A stretch of 30,604 nt of DNA from Gnetum montanum (lineage: Eukaryota; Streptophyta; Gnetopsida; Gnetales; Gnetaceae), in the NCBI GenBank assembly GCA_015680685.1, contig MNCI01008409.1, positions 108,516 through 139,119 on the forward strand. Direction: 5' to 3'. A program made the position numbers and the translations under genes. The notes beneath the pieces are model-generated. The model made no database searches and was not told where the DNA came from. It worked only from the letters and a program-made list of their open reading frames with translations. Positions within the stretch are counted from its first letter, which is position 1; each line of letters begins with the position of its first letter. Positions 29,400 through 30,604 of this stretch are shown in pieces.

Positions 29400-30284
29400 G
29401 CTTGATTGTTGTCTTCATAAATGATAATGTTTTAAAATCTCATTTTTTTACCAAGATGTGTCCTCCATGTGACACTTGTTATAGTACTTGCATCATGAAA
29501 TCGATGAAGATGGTGAAAAGGTACAACACTTTTGTTCTCTTCCTCTTCTACGTCTTCATCATGATCTTCCTCTACTTCTAAAATTTGATGGCCTTATTTC
29601 TTGATATGGTTTACTCATTTGGAAGTTTCTCATCTTCCTCTTATACCTTATCCTTTACCTCTTAAAGTATTTTGAACAAGGCATATATTTTCTTAACTTA
29701 ATGATGAAGACTTTTTCAGATCTTGAAGAGCCCTTAAGATTGATAAAAAATCATCTAAAGTATAGAAAGAAATTTCTTTGATTTAGACTACGATCTTCAT
29801 AACTTTGAAAAAATCAATAGTTATCATACAACATAGCCATGACTTTGTGCACCTTTTGAAGCATCAAGTAATTATAATTATACTTATCAAGATTCCTAAG
29901 ACATAGTGTAAGCCTTCCAAAGAAGTGTTCAAGGGGTTCATCTTTTTGCATCTTCATATTTTTAAACTCTATTTTTGCCTTTATCTATTTAATCTTTCTA
30001 TTAGCCTAAATTCCATTATATTTCTCTTGAAGTTCATCCCAACATTTCTTATTGGTACTTTTAGTTACAATTTTAGTTCTAATGGACTCACTCTAGCTTC
30101 TACATATTATTGTCTTAGCTAATGTATCTAACTTAGTATCTTTTGATAATTATATCCTTTTCTCTCTTGTGAAAGAATTAACATTTGGAGGAATTAAAAG
30201 TTCATGTTCTACATATGATCAAACATCATAAATTTTCAATAGTGACTTCAGCAAATAAACCAATATTAAAGTATTAGGAGCCAT
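29400..30284 (-). pseudogene. Copia gag, decayed
   Basis: Nucleocapsid protein of the copia element. The likely start is ATG at 30284-30282 (MAPNTLILVYLLKS). The conserved gag core (UBN2/gag polyprotein family) reads SKDTKLDTLAKTII near 30150-30110, then KIVTKSTNKKCWDELQEKY (family A..AWDIL...Y) near 30070-30010. It continues with IEFKNMKMQKDEPLEHFFGR and LTLCLRNL (family F..L.MKE.E....F..R), near 29965-29890. Only three stops break this 130-codon part. A poor zinc-knuckle remnant (KCHMEDTSW) lies near 29460. Stops and acidic low-complexity sequence separate the two. Confidence 0.8.
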
Positions 30285-30604
30285 TAAACATAATAAAACA
30301 TCTAGAAATATCTTTGGAGATCATTTCTTTACCTTCTTCTTCTCTACCTTTGGATATCTAACATGACTTAAAGGTTCAATAAATGTATGGAGGTCTTAAC
30401 AACTTGACGGAAGAAAGTCTAGGGTTGAAAGAAGTCTAGAAGATATAGCATGACTTGATCATGAGAAAAGCACAAGTTGTAAAAGGTCATGGTTATCATC
30501 ACAATAGGTCTACTAGAGGACCACAAACTATAGAAGTAAATATATTCTTAAGTGCAAGCTGAGAATGATTAGACTATAGATTATAGTGAAGGCCTATTGC
30601 AAAA
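30285..30604 (-). other. Upstream of copia gag: leader and possibly 5' LTR
   Basis: The copia leader, initiator-Met-tRNA primer site and 5' LTR should be here or beyond the window. No convincing primer site was found. A vague candidate is TAGATATCCAAAGGTA on the minus strand near 30340-30360, compared with the usual TGGTATCAGAGC. No LTR border could be placed. Confidence 0.35.

Larger units (their letters stand above)
6010..30284 (-). mobile_element. Decayed Ty1/copia retrotransposon in three blocks, host of the nested insertions
   Basis: Three minus-strand blocks carry copia domains in the correct, complementary order: gag, protease and integrase N-terminus (30284-28570); integrase core (about 24245-23970); integrase C-terminus, reverse transcriptase and the start of RNase H (7660-6010). 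No domain is present twice, and each block starts roughly where the previous one stops, so one original element is the simplest reading. The 23970/7665 break is explained by element 1 and its 5-bp target duplication. The 28565/24260 break is occupied by an unidentified insertion. Neither LTR was located; the 5' LTR should lie beyond 30285 and the 3' LTR below about 6000. The element is riddled with stops and catalytic losses. Confidence 0.8.

Noticed and set aside
1-30604. Search for tRNA, rRNA or host protein-coding genes
   Set aside because: No cloverleaf with A and B boxes, no rRNA block and no exon-like conserved domain outside retroelements was seen.

Overview
The window looks like intergenic DNA from a large, repeat-rich seed-plant nuclear genome. 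It is AT-rich, has no intact gene of any length, and consists almost entirely of decayed retrotransposons inserted into one another. The retroelement lineages (tRNA-Asp-primed Ty3 elements of Athila/Tat type, Ty1/copia, L1-type LINE) are typical of plants. Heavy decay and deep nesting would suit a conifer, but nothing here proves the species. Two isolated N characters (8186, 12493) behave like scaffold joins.

Layout. 1-2160: old unassigned DNA, with a possible minus-strand coding fossil near 1640-2110. 2169-3118: two local tandem repeats, one with an exact 49-bp period. 3450-4830: 5'-truncated LINE reverse transcriptase on the minus strand. 4831-6009: nothing recognised. 6010-30284: one minus-strand Ty1/copia element (gag, protease, integrase, reverse transcriptase, start of RNase H) broken into three blocks by two large insertions.

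The first insertion is a Ty3-type LTR retrotransposon on the plus strand, here called element 1 (7666-23964). It lies in the copia integrase and is flanked by a perfect 5-bp target duplication, GCATG. The second-level insertion is a related Ty3-type element on the minus strand, element 2 (16819-23727). It lies inside the 3' LTR of element 1, flanked by the perfect duplication GTGAT. The order is therefore copia first, then element 1, then element 2. LTR divergence judged by eye agrees: element 1 LTRs differ more than element 2 LTRs. A separate stretch of about 4.3 kb (24260-28565) interrupts the same copia integrase and could not be identified. It holds a decayed array of about 220-bp units and a cluster of short inverted motifs.

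None of the elements could be autonomous. Element 1 lacks the protease catalytic Asp and two integrase catalytic residues, and most of its reverse transcriptase is missing at an N. Element 2 lacks reverse transcriptase, RNase H and nearly all of integrase. The copia copy has lost its protease DSG, integrase zinc ligands and one reverse transcriptase catalytic Asp. Many of these changes are G-to-A on the coding strand, as expected from deamination of methylated cytosine in silenced DNA. No host gene, tRNA, rRNA or CRISPR array was found.
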